Assembly: GCA_017381835.1 (NCBI GenBank)
Contig: JAFOBK010000272.1
Span: 1 to 23,618, forward strand
Source: Oscillospiraceae bacterium
Lineage (GTDB): Bacteria; Bacillota_A; Clostridia; Oscillospirales; Oscillospiraceae
Direction: 5' to 3'
DNA: 23,618 nt
Shown here: positions 17,020 through 23,618 of the stretch, piece by piece
Layout of the letters: each line of letters starts with the position of its first letter
Position numbering within the stretch: the stretch's first letter is position 1
The notes under the pieces: model-generated
Seen by the model: only the letters and a program-made list of their open reading frames with translations
Databases searched by the model: none
What the model was told of the DNA's origin: nothing
Made by a program: the position numbers and the translations under genes

Positions 17020-18081
17020 TTACCCCTTAAAAATCACAAAAATGTCTTTAAACATGACTACAGCCATAAAGGCCAACAGCAGGATCATACCCGCAGCATG
17101 GATATATCCTTCGTACTTGGGATCGATCTTACGGCCAATCAGTTTTTCCACCGCCACGGTCAGCAGCAGCGCAACCGCACGGCCGCCGTCCAAAGCGGGA
17201 ATGGGCAGCAGATTCATAACTGCCAGGTTCACCGCGATAAACGCGCCAAAGTAAAGCAGATTCAAAACCGCATCCCAAGCTGTTTCAGAGGCCTGCGCTG
17301 TGGTATTCATCATCTGAACAATGCCAACAGGGCCTGCCACATCGTTAAGACCTGCCTGGCCGGAGAGGAGCATCTGCAGACTCAGCTTTACAGATTGGAC
17401 AACGCTCAGACAATTGTTCCAGGTATAGGACATGAGGTTTCCAAAGTTATTTTCCGCATATCCAAATAGGATGCCGTAGCGCATGGAAGTGCTGCCGTCA
17501 GCGTTGGAAAATTCATGACGCTCCATAGCAAAGTTATTCAGCTGAAGCTTTTGGCCGTTACGCTCCACCACCAGGTCATGGGTGTCATCACCGCTTAAAC
17601 CAAAGAGCATACTGGCATCAGAAGCAATATAGACACGGCTTCCGTTAATCTTCAGGATCCGGTCACCTACATGGAGGCCTTCCTCGTAAACGATGGTGTT
17701 GCCGGGTTCTGCCTCCGCAATCACCGGCTGAGCAAATCCATCAGCAGGAGCCAGCACCAGGGCAAAAATCAGAAAACCGGAGACAAAATTCATTGCTGCA
17801 CCGGCAAGCAAAATGCCTAACCGCTTCCACCATACTGCCTTTTGGAAAGAACGGGGATTCTCCGTATCGCTGTCCTCGCCCTCCATGGCGCAATAACCGC
17901 CCAAAGGAATACAGCGGATGGAATAGAGGGTCTCCCCTCTCTGCCATTTAACAATAGCAGGGCCCATGAACATAGCAAACTCATTGACCTGGACACCGGA
18001 TGCTTTTGCTGCCAGGAAGTGACCCAGTTCGTGGATAAAGATCAGAAAACTAAAAATGATAATCGCAAAAATAATCGCCAT
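17020..18081 (-). CDS. rseP: Site-2 protease, RseP/RasP family
   Basis: A 353-residue intramembrane zinc protease. HELGH (17-21) lies in the first membrane helix, and the second active-site motif NLLPIPALDGG (290-300) with Asp298 lies in a later helix. Between them is a PDZ domain (about 118-185) containing GLHVGDRILKINGS. Further helices occur at about 90-112 and 325-348. Homologues cut membrane-bound anti-sigma factors and leftover signal peptides after a first cut by another protease. The substrate here is unknown: no sigma or anti-sigma gene is in the window. It starts 12 bases after dxr with GAGGA before the ATG. The dxr-rseP pair is conserved across Firmicutes. Confidence 0.96.
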   Translation of the reverse strand: MAIIFAIIIFSFLIFIHELGHFLAAKASGVQVNEFAMFMGPAIVKWQRGETLYSIRCIPLGGYCAMEGEDSDTENPRSFQKAVWWKRLGILLAGAAMNFVSGFLIFALVLAPADGFAQPVIAEAEPGNTIVYEEGLHVGDRILKINGSRVYIASDASMLFGLSGDDTHDLVVERNGQKLQLNNFAMERHEFSNADGSTSMRYGILFGYAENNFGNLMSYTWNNCLSVVQSVKLSLQMLLSGQAGLNDVAGPVGIVQMMNTTAQASETAWDAVLNLLYFGAFIAVNLAVMNLLPIPALDGGRAVALLLTVAVEKLIGRKIDPKYEGYIHAAGMILLLAFMAVVMFKDIFVIFKG

Positions 18082-18093
18082 TGGGTTCCTCGC

Positions 18094-19248
18094 TTAGTTG
18101 GCATTCATAAACTGACGCACTGCCTGACGGGCAAGACGGTCAGACTCCAGAATTTCTTCCAGAGTAGGATCTGCAATAAAGGGAACAACATCTACCGCAC
18201 GGGAAACAAGATCATAAATATCGTAGAAACCGATCTTGTCATCCAGGAACAGCGCAACTGCCTCTTCATTGGCGCCGTTCATAGCAGGACATGCAGTGCC
18301 GCCCTTAGCCGCACAATCTCTTGCCAGCTTCAGGCAAGGGAATGCCGCCATATCAGGATGGGCAAAGGTCAGCGCGCCGCAGGTGGTCAGATCCAGGAAA
18401 TCTACAGGTGTTGCACTGCGCTCGGGATAGGTCATTGCCAGCTGAATGGGCAGACGCATATCCGGTGCGCCCAGCTGAGCCATCACTGCACCGTCGGTAA
18501 ACTCCACCATGGAGTGGACGATACTCTGACGGTGGATCAGCACATCCACCTGCTCCAGGGGGAGGTCGTAGAGCCGCATAGCTTCGATGACTTCCAGGCC
18601 CTTGTTCATAAGGGTTGCACAGTCGATGGTGATCTTGGCACCCATCTTCCAGTTGGGATGTTTGAGGGCATCTGCCTTGGTGACAACGCCCAGTTCCTCT
18701 CTGGACTTTCCGTAGAAGGGGCCGCCGGAGCATGTCAGCAGAATGCGCTTGACTTCTCTGCGGTCGCCGCAGCCCATGAGACACTGGAAGATAGCCGAGT
18801 GCTCGGAGTCCACGGGGATGATCTCAGCATTGTACTTCTTGGCTTCTGCCATCACCAGCTGACCGGCACAGACCAGGGTCTCCTTATTGGCAAGGCCAAT
18901 GCGCTTATGAGCGCGGATTGCTGCCAGAGTAGGCTTCAGGCCAACCATACCCACCACTGCTGTGATGACACAATCAGCTTCAGGGATAGTAGCGGCTGCG
19001 ATCAGGCCTTCCTCACCGAACATAACTTCGATAGGCAGGTCAGCAACCAGGTTTTTCAACTGCTGCGCAGAAGCCTCAGTAGACATGACCGCCAGCTTGG
19101 GCCGGTATTTCCGGCACTGCTCGGCCATACGCTCTGCGTTGCTGCCAGCAGTCAACGCCGCCACGGGAAGATTTAAATTATCAATAATGTCCAGGGTCTG
19201 ACGTCCGATAGAGCCGGTGGAACCCAGGATACTTACACACTTTACCAT
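18094..19248 (-). CDS. dxr: 1-deoxy-D-xylulose 5-phosphate reductoisomerase
   Basis: A 384-residue enzyme making methylerythritol phosphate, the first committed step of the MEP pathway. The NADPH-binding Rossmann motif is ILGSTGSIG (7-15). Metal and substrate residues are seen in PVDSEHSAIFQC (145-156; Asp147 and Glu149) and MNKGLE (214-219). The flexible active-site loop is around LIHRQSIVHSMVEF (237-250). The length is normal and there are no breaks. The start is two bases after the cdsA stop, with GGCGGTGA formed by the end of cdsA as ribosome binding site, so it is probably coupled to cdsA. It works with ispG further down the operon. Confidence 0.98.
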   Translation of the reverse strand: MVKCVSILGSTGSIGRQTLDIIDNLNLPVAALTAGSNAERMAEQCRKYRPKLAVMSTEASAQQLKNLVADLPIEVMFGEEGLIAAATIPEADCVITAVVGMVGLKPTLAAIRAHKRIGLANKETLVCAGQLVMAEAKKYNAEIIPVDSEHSAIFQCLMGCGDRREVKRILLTCSGGPFYGKSREELGVVTKADALKHPNWKMGAKITIDCATLMNKGLEVIEAMRLYDLPLEQVDVLIHRQSIVHSMVEFTDGAVMAQLGAPDMRLPIQLAMTYPERSATPVDFLDLTTCGALTFAHPDMAAFPCLKLARDCAAKGGTACPAMNGANEEAVALFLDDKIGFYDIYDLVSRAVDVVPFIADPTLEEILESDRLARQAVRQFMNAN

Positions 19249-19250
19249 AA

Positions 19251-20066
19251 TTATTTCACCGCCAAAGGTAGAATCAGCAGAAGCACTTCTGCCAGGGGGG
19301 CAACGATGGTCACCGAGTCAAAGCGGTCCAAAATTCCGCCGTGACCGGGAAGGAGCTTACCGTAGTCCTTGATACCTGTCTGCCGCTTGATCACAGAGAA
19401 CATCAGATCGCCAAAGGTAGCAAAACCTGCACCCAGCACACCGTAGAGAACCGCAAACAGATAATTCACTGTAAAACCAAAGAAGTATTGCAGCACAAGG
19501 CCATAGACGATCATACCTACGATACCGCCCAGGAAACCGCCAAAGAGACCCTCCACAGTCTTCTTGGGGCTGATAAGGGGACAGAGCTTATGCTTGCCGA
19601 AAGCGCAGCCGATCAGATAGGCACCGGTATCAGGCATAAAAGCCATCACAAAAGGCGCAACAACCAGGAATCTGCCGTGATCCATCAGTACAATCCGCAC
19701 CAAAGCAGACAGCAAATACGGAATTAGCAGACCTGCCACCATAGTGATAGCAACCTGCTGGAACGGTAATTGGCCATGATTGATAAGAAGCCGAGAAAAA
19801 CAGAACACCGTAAAAGCAAGAAGCAAGGCCAGCCAATAGGCATAGGGTAAGCCTGAATAGGACAGCCAAACAACAATGATAGCCGTTGTACAGGCAAGAG
19901 AAATCAAGCCGATATCTTTAACCAGTCCGGTGGATCGCAGCAGCTCCTCTGCCGCAATTGCCACCATCAAGCTCAGAAGCAAACCGGTAAACACTTCGGG
20001 CAAAAACAGCAGCACTACAACAAGTACTGCAATGAGCGAAACACCTGTAATGGTACGCTTAAGCAT
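19251..20066 (-). CDS. cdsA: Phosphatidate cytidylyltransferase (CDP-diglyceride synthase)
   Basis: A 271-residue integral membrane protein with about eight hydrophobic helices. The CDP-diglyceride synthase signature is complete near the C-terminus (about 224-250): SVIKRQTGIKDYG, then LLPGHGGILDRFD. It makes CDP-diacylglycerol from phosphatidate and CTP, the branch point for phospholipids. I chose ATG 20066, nine bases from GGAGG. The in-frame GTG at 20072 is only three bases from that site and less likely. The start is two bases after the uppS stop, and the ribosome binding site lies in the last uppS codons. The uppS-cdsA order is standard in Firmicutes. Confidence 0.96.
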   Translation of the reverse strand: MLKRTITGVSLIAVLVVVLLFLPEVFTGLLLSLMVAIAAEELLRSTGLVKDIGLISLACTTAIIVVWLSYSGLPYAYWLALLLAFTVFCFSRLLINHGQLPFQQVAITMVAGLLIPYLLSALVRIVLMDHGRFLVVAPFVMAFMPDTGAYLIGCAFGKHKLCPLISPKKTVEGLFGGFLGGIVGMIVYGLVLQYFFGFTVNYLFAVLYGVLGAGFATFGDLMFSVIKRQTGIKDYGKLLPGHGGILDRFDSVTIVAPLAEVLLLILPLAVK

Positions 20067-20068
20067 AC

Positions 20069-20782
20069 TCACACACCTCCGAAGCGACGGTTTCTCCGAT
20101 GGAATTCATCGATCGCCTTATCCAGGTCATCGGGGCCAAAGTCGGGCCACAGCACATCCATAAACACATACTCGGAATAGGCAGACTGCCACAGCAGGAA
20201 GTTGCTGGTGCGCTGCTCACCGGAGGGGCGGATGATCAGCTCCGGATCCGGCACATCCTTAGAGTAAAGATACTGGGAAAGAAGTGCCTCTGTCAGGTCT
20301 TCCGGCTGGTATTTGCCATCTTTCACATCGGACGCAAAGGCAGAGGCTGCCTTTACGATCTCATCTCTGCCGCCGTAATTGAGGCAGAAATTCACCTGCA
20401 CATCATATTCCTGGGAGCGGCTTTCCGCATCCAGGCAGAGTTTGCGCAGTTCGGGACTCAGGCGGCTCAGATCCCCGAAGAATTGAAAACGGACACGGTT
20501 TTTCTCCATATCCGCCAGAGCTTCGGTCAGATATTTACCCAACAGACGCATAATACCGCCTACTTCCTCCTCAGAACGCTTCCAGTTCTCGGTAGAGAAA
20601 GCATAGACAGTCAAATATTTCACACCCAGAGTACGGCAATAATTGGCAATCCGGCGGAATGCTTCGCCACCGGCTGCGTGACCGGCCGTACGAGGCAATC
20701 CCCTTTTCTTAGCCCAGCGGCCATTGCCGTCCATAATAATAGCAATATGGCAAGGAGGTGCCAATTTCTGCATTTCGGCCAT
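20069..20782 (-). CDS. uppS: Isoprenyl transferase (undecaprenyl diphosphate synthase)
   Basis: A 237-residue cis-prenyltransferase. IIMDGNGRWAKKRG (15-28) contains the catalytic Asp18 and the pyrophosphate-binding Arg. AFSTENWKRS (61-70) is the second family motif, and IIRPSGEQRTSNFLLWQ (183-199) contains Arg185, Glu189, Arg191 and Ser193, expected for isopentenyl diphosphate binding. It extends farnesyl diphosphate to the C55 carrier used in cell-wall synthesis. GAGGTGG is placed before the ATG at 20782. The gene is separated from frr by 71 bp holding a strong hairpin. RTSNFLLWQ replaces the more usual RLSNFLLWQ, a mild difference. Confidence 0.97.
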   Translation of the reverse strand: MAEMQKLAPPCHIAIIMDGNGRWAKKRGLPRTAGHAAGGEAFRRIANYCRTLGVKYLTVYAFSTENWKRSEEEVGGIMRLLGKYLTEALADMEKNRVRFQFFGDLSRLSPELRKLCLDAESRSQEYDVQVNFCLNYGGRDEIVKAASAFASDVKDGKYQPEDLTEALLSQYLYSKDVPDPELIIRPSGEQRTSNFLLWQSAYSEYVFMDVLWPDFGPDDLDKAIDEFHRRNRRFGGV

Positions 20783-20818
20783 ATTACCACCTCATTTCTT
20801 AGAAAAATAAAGTATAAA

Positions 20819-20842
20819 TTTGGGGGCGCAAGCGCCCCCAAA
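20819..20842 (-). terminator. Strong GC hairpin between frr and uppS, poor U-tract
   Basis: TTTGGGGGCG and CGCCCCCAAA form a perfect ten-base-pair stem with a four-base loop. On the minus strand it is followed by TTTATACTTTATTTTT, which is U-rich but interrupted, so it is a weak terminator at best. It lies inside what otherwise looks like one operon, 11 bases after the frr stop. It could be a partial terminator or an mRNA stabilising or processing site that lowers or separates expression of uppS onward. Confidence 0.6.
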
Positions 20843-20853
20843 TGAATCGGCTA

Positions 20854-21408
20854 TTAAAGTGCCATCAGTTCCTTTTCCTTGGCGGCGTAAGCTTCATCGG
20901 CCTTCTTGGTATACTTATCCAGCATATCCTGCAGATCCTTCTCAGCCTTCTTCTGCTCGTCCTCAGTAATCTCGGAGTTCTTCTTCAGCTTCTTCAGGTA
21001 ATCCATACCGTCGCGGCGGATGTTACGCATAGCAACCTTTGCCTCTTCTGCGTACTTCTTAACCTGCTTAGCCAGATCCTTACGACGCTCCTCAGTCAGC
21101 TGGGGGAATACCAGGCGGATGACCTTGCCATCATTCTGGGGGTTGATGCCCAGGTCGCTGACCTGAATAGCCTTCTGAATGTCCTTCAGCAGCTTGGTAT
21201 CCCAGGGAGCGATCACCAGGGTGCGTGCATCGGGAGTAGAAATGGTAGCAACACCGTTCAGAGGAGTCTCACTGCCATAGTATTCAACGGTAATGCGGTC
21301 CAGAACCTTGGGGTTTGCACGGCCTGCACGAACTGCGCCGAATTCCTCAGCCAGGTGATCCAGAGCCTTTTCCATTCTTCTGCCGTAATCCTTAAAATCA
21401 ACTGCCAT
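20854..21408 (-). CDS. frr: Ribosome recycling factor
   Basis: A 184-residue protein of the standard RRF length, which with EF-G splits the ribosome after termination. The three-helix bundle is recognisable: FGAVRAGRANPKVLD (23-37) in the first helix, the beta domain with VEYYGSETPLNGVATIS (41-57), and the charged helices VFPQLTEERRKDLAKQVKKYAEEAKVA and after. AAGGAGG starts at the pyrH stop, ten bases before the ATG. The pyrH-frr pair is almost universal in bacteria, which supports both calls. Confidence 0.98.
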   Translation of the reverse strand: MAVDFKDYGRRMEKALDHLAEEFGAVRAGRANPKVLDRITVEYYGSETPLNGVATISTPDARTLVIAPWDTKLLKDIQKAIQVSDLGINPQNDGKVIRLVFPQLTEERRKDLAKQVKKYAEEAKVAMRNIRRDGMDYLKKLKKNSEITEDEQKKAEKDLQDMLDKYTKKADEAYAAKEKELMAL

Positions 21409-21422
21409 AATTGATATCCTCC

Positions 21423-22145
21423 TTAAAATTCGTTCTTAACGGTGGTTCCGATCTCTTCTCCGCGGACCACACGAACAATACTGTTTTCTTCATCCAGGCC
21501 AAAGCAGACCATGGTCATGTTGTTGTCCATAGCCAGAGCCATGGCGGTAATATCGGTAGCCTTCAGGTTCTTGTCCAGGGCTTCACGATAAGTGAGCTTA
21601 GAATAGCGAACAGCATCCGGATCCTTCTTAGGATCAGCAGAATAGATCGCATCAATGTTCTTAGCCATGAGGATTGCATCTGCTTCGATCTCTACACCAC
21701 GCAGCACAACACCGGTGTCGGTGGAGAAGTAGGGATTGCCGGTACCGGCAGCAAAAATGACAACCTTGCCTTCGTTTAAGTAACGGTTAGCGGTATCGCG
21801 GGTGAAGTATTCGCAGAACTTATGCATCTCCACAGCGCTGAGTACACGTGCATCCACACCGTGCTTTTCCAGAGCATCTGCAACAGCGATAGAGTTCATA
21901 ACGGTACCCAGCATGCCCATAGCATCGGCATGGCTGCGCTGCATCTTATCAGCACCGTCCTTTACACCGCGCCAGAAGTTACCGGCACCAACCATCAAAC
22001 CAACCTGTACGCCCATATCCACACATTCCTTGATGGCGGCGCATACAGAATTGATCACATCAAAATCCAAACCTCTATGAGCAGGGCCGGCCAGGGCTTC
22101 GCCGCTGACCTTCAGCATGACTCTTCTATACTTGATTTCAGACAA
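21423..22145 (-). CDS. pyrH: UMP kinase
   Basis: A 240-residue hexameric UMP kinase of the amino-acid kinase fold, making UDP from UMP and ATP. VMLKVSGEAL (9-18) is the N-terminal phosphate-binding segment, MVGAGNFWRG (51-60) the glycine loop, RSHADAMGMLGTVMNS (about 70-85) the UMP-binding helix, and AAGTGNPYFSTDT (about 131-143) the nucleotide-binding loop. The glycine loop has GAGN where GGGN is commoner. The start is TTG at 22145, with AAGGAG nine bases upstream, giving the N-terminus SEIKYRRVMLK, which matches the family. The next in-frame ATG (22118) would remove part of the conserved first strand. An ATG four bases earlier, in another frame, opens a three-codon frame. First gene of the nine-gene operon. 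Confidence 0.96.
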   Translation of the reverse strand: MSEIKYRRVMLKVSGEALAGPAHRGLDFDVINSVCAAIKECVDMGVQVGLMVGAGNFWRGVKDGADKMQRSHADAMGMLGTVMNSIAVADALEKHGVDARVLSAVEMHKFCEYFTRDTANRYLNEGKVVIFAAGTGNPYFSTDTGVVLRGVEIEADAILMAKNIDAIYSADPKKDPDAVRYSKLTYREALDKNLKATDITAMALAMDNNMTMVCFGLDEENSIVRVVRGEEIGTTVKNEF

Positions 22146-22149
22146 GCAT
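22138..22149 (-). other. Three-codon ATG frame overlapping the pyrH TTG start
   Basis: ATG CTT GTC TGA begins five bases after AAGGAG, nearer than the TTG start of pyrH (nine bases), and ends within the first pyrH codons. A ribosome starting at this ATG would make Met-Leu-Val and stop seven bases past the pyrH start. Whether it is used, and whether it lowers pyrH translation, cannot be seen from sequence. Confidence 0.35.
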
Positions 22150-22174
22150 ACTCACTCCTTCCTTATTCTATCCT

Positions 22175-22203
22175 ATTTTAATATAAGACAGCCAAATTGA
22201 CAA
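22175..22203 (-). promoter_or_regulatory. Promoter of the pyrH-ddaH operon
   Basis: TTGTCA (22198-22203), a 17-base spacer and TAAAAT (22175-22180), five of six matches in each hexamer. Transcription would start near 22168, leaving a leader of about 22 bases with AAGGAG before pyrH. An imperfect palindrome ACAATTT-AAATTGT (22206-22230) lies immediately upstream. Confidence 0.8.
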
Positions 22204-22304
22204 CCACAATTTTTCTATTTCAGAAATTGTTTTCGTATTTTTTACAAGTTTTGGAATTCTCCCCCATCTTTATTTATAAGTTTATCTGTAATTTCAGAAT
22301 AGTA

Positions 22305-22333
22305 TTGCAAAATTTTTACCAATCGGTTATAAT
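22305..22333 (+). promoter_or_regulatory. Promoter of glnS
   Basis: TTGCAA (22305-22310), a 17-base spacer and a perfect TATAAT (22328-22333). Start would be near 22340, with a leader of about 30 bases containing AGAGAGG. No T-box is present: the leader is too short. The stretch from 22231 to 22304 is AT-rich and I see no gene in it. Confidence 0.85.
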
Positions 22334-22369
22334 ATTTTGGAATTTTACCAACAAGAGAGGATGCGACTT

Positions 22370-23618
22370 ATGGCTGAAATCATGGAAAGCAAGAATTTCA
22401 TCCACGCGTTTATTGAAGAAGATATCGCGGAAGGCGGCCGCTATGAAGGCGCTACCGTCCACACCCGTTTTCCCCCCGAACCCAACGGTTATCTGCACAT
22501 TGGTCACTGCAAGGCGCTGATCATTGACTTTGGTACTGCTGAGAAGTTCGGCGGTCTGTGCAACCTGCGTATGGATGATACCAACCCCACCAAGGAAGAT
22601 GTGGAGTTCGTCCACGCTATCCAGGAAGATATCCACTGGCTGGGCTTTGACTGGGGTGACCGTTTCTTCTACGGTTCCGATTACTTTGAGAAGGACTACG
22701 AATACGCAGTAGAGCTGATCAAGAAGGGTCTGGCATATGTCTGCGAGCTGACCCCTGAGCAGGCAAAGGAGTTCCGCGGCGATCTGAACACTCCCGCCAC
22801 CTCCCCCTACCGTGACCGTCCCATTGAGGAAAGCCTGGATCTGTTTGAGAGAATGCGCAACGGCGAGTTCCCCGACAACGCAATGACCCTGCGTGCCAAG
22901 ATTGACCTGGCTTCCGGCAACTTCAACATGCGTGACCCTGTTATTTACAGAATCCGCCACATGCACCATCACCGCCAGGGCGATAAGTGGTGCATCTACC
23001 CCATGTACGACTTTGCTCATCCCATTCAGGACGCACTGGAAGGTATTACCCACTCTCTGTGCTCCCTGGAGTTTGAAAACCACAGACCTCTGTACAACTG
23101 GGTTGTGGAGAACACCTCCGTTCCCCATACTCCCCGTCAGATCGAGTTTGCAAGACTGGGTATTGACCACACCGTTCTGTCCAAGCGTAAGCTGAGAGCA
23201 CTGGTTGAAAACGGTCATGTTTCCGGCTGGGATGATCCCCGTATGCCCACTCTGTGCGGCCTGCGCCGCCGCGGCTACACTCCCAAGTCTATCCGCAACT
23301 TCTGCGACCGTGTTGGCGTCGCCAAGTCCCCCAACACCATCGAGTACGCTTTCCTGGAGCACTGCCTCCGTGAGGATCTGAATGAGACCGCCACCCGTGT
23401 GATGGCTGTCCTGAAGCCTATCAAGCTGACCATCACCAACTACCCCGAAGGCAAGAGCGAGACCGTAACCGTGGAGAACAACCCCAACCGTCCCGAGGAC
23501 GGCACCCGTGAGGTCACCTTCTCCCGCAATCTGTGGATTGAGGCAGATGACTTCCTGGAAACTCCCATTCCCAAGTATAAGCGTCTGTTCCCCGATGGTC
23601 CCGAGTGCCGTCTGAAGG
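22370..23618 (+). CDS. glnS: Glutamine--tRNA ligase, N-terminal part (C-terminus outside window)
   Basis: The visible 416 residues are the catalytic domain and the start of the anticodon-binding beta-barrels of Gln[15 protein letters not shown] (34-46) has the class I HIGH motif, and VLSKR (269-273) is the KMSKS equivalent. [17 protein letters not shown], with Pro-Glu-Pro-Asn, and [20 protein letters not shown] (212-231) distinguish GlnRS from bacterial GluRS. Presence of GlnRS means tRNA-Gln can be charged directly; many Firmicutes instead use GluRS plus GatCAB. ATG 22370 is chosen because AGAGAGG lies nine bases upstream; the in-frame ATG at 22361 abuts that site. The gene is cut by the right edge. 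Confidence 0.96.
   Translation, partial: MAEIMESKNFIHAFIEEDIAEGGRYEGATVHTRFPPEPNGYLHIGHCKALIIDFGTAEKFGGLCNLRMDDTNPTKEDVEFVHAIQEDIHWLGFDWGDRFFYGSDYFEKDYEYAVELIKKGLAYVCELTPEQAKEFRGDLNTPATSPYRDRPIEESLDLFERMRNGEFPDNAMTLRAKIDLASGNFNMRDPVIYRIRHMHHHRQGDKWCIYPMYDFAHPIQDALEGITHSLCSLEFENHRPLYNWVVENTSVPHTPRQIEFARLGIDHTVLSKRKLRALVENGHVSGWDDPRMPTLCGLRRRGYTPKSIRNFCDRVGVAKSPNTIEYAFLEHCLREDLNETATRVMAVLKPIKLTITNYPEGKSETVTVENNPNRPEDGTREVTFSRNLWIEADDFLETPIPKYKRLFPDGPECRLK

Noticed and set aside
17842..19176. A 444-codon open frame on the plus strand
   Set aside because: Antisense across rseP and dxr, both of which have intact catalytic motifs on the other strand.
20067..20072. GTG start for cdsA at 20072
   Set aside because: Only three bases from GGAGG; ATG 20066 has normal spacing.
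20783..20818. TATACT after the frr hairpin as a promoter for uppS
   Set aside because: No -35-like sequence at 16-18 bases; the upstream bases are the hairpin arm.
22316..23362. A 348-codon open frame on the minus strand
   Set aside because: Antisense to glnS, with no family match by eye; the plus-strand frame has clear GlnRS motifs. Same codon-bias artefact.
1..23618. Novel defence, mobile or biosynthetic system
   Set aside because: Every long gene but one belongs to a known housekeeping or transporter family, and I saw no repeats, integrase, transposase or atypical gene island to support such a system.

Overview
This window reads as an ordinary stretch of a Clostridia chromosome, probably Oscillospiraceae/Ruminococcaceae-like. 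That placement is inference from three things: the PolC-type replicative polymerase, T-box control of alaS, and the Firmicutes-type gene order pyrH-frr-uppS-cdsA-dxr-rseP-ispG-polC. Base composition looks roughly balanced by eye. Almost all DNA is coding and nearly all genes are on the minus strand. I saw no insertion sequence, phage gene, CRISPR array, tRNA or rRNA gene, and no obviously novel multi-gene system.

Layout. (1) 1-7701, minus strand: a promoter and an alanine T-box leader precede alaS. A short gap with an intrinsic terminator follows, then comEC, holA, rnmV and an ABC-F ATPase that runs off the left edge. The last four genes are packed with 8-bp overlaps or with a ribosome binding site inside the preceding gene's end. 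(2) 7712-9880, minus strand: pepF and a tightly coupled 88-residue protein of unknown function, with their own promoter and terminator. (3) 9891-10857, plus strand: a single EamA/DMT-family exporter, whose stop codon lies in the loop of a bidirectional terminator. (4) 10863-22203, minus strand: a nine-gene operon pyrH, frr, uppS, cdsA, dxr, rseP, ispG, polC, ddaH with a good sigma-A-type promoter in front of pyrH. A strong hairpin interrupts it between frr and uppS. (5) 22305-23618, plus strand: glnS, divergent from pyrH, cut by the right edge.

How the genes work together. The long operon combines UMP synthesis (pyrH), ribosome recycling (frr), two steps of the MEP isoprenoid pathway (dxr, ispG), undecaprenyl diphosphate synthesis (uppS), phospholipid precursor CDP-diacylglycerol (cdsA), a membrane site-2 protease (rseP) and the replicative polymerase (polC). 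It is a growth and envelope housekeeping cluster, with a dimethylarginine dimethylaminohydrolase-like gene appended at its end. The alaS unit couples an aminoacyl-tRNA synthetase to a DNA-uptake channel (comEC), the clamp-loader delta subunit (holA), 5S rRNA maturation (rnmV) and a ribosome-associated ATPase.

The most useful second-look points are the start region of pyrH (TTG start overlapped by a three-codon ATG frame), the unknown protein coupled to pepF, ddaH behind polC, the strong frr-uppS hairpin without a U-tract, and how comEC-holA-rnmV are transcribed past the alaS terminator.
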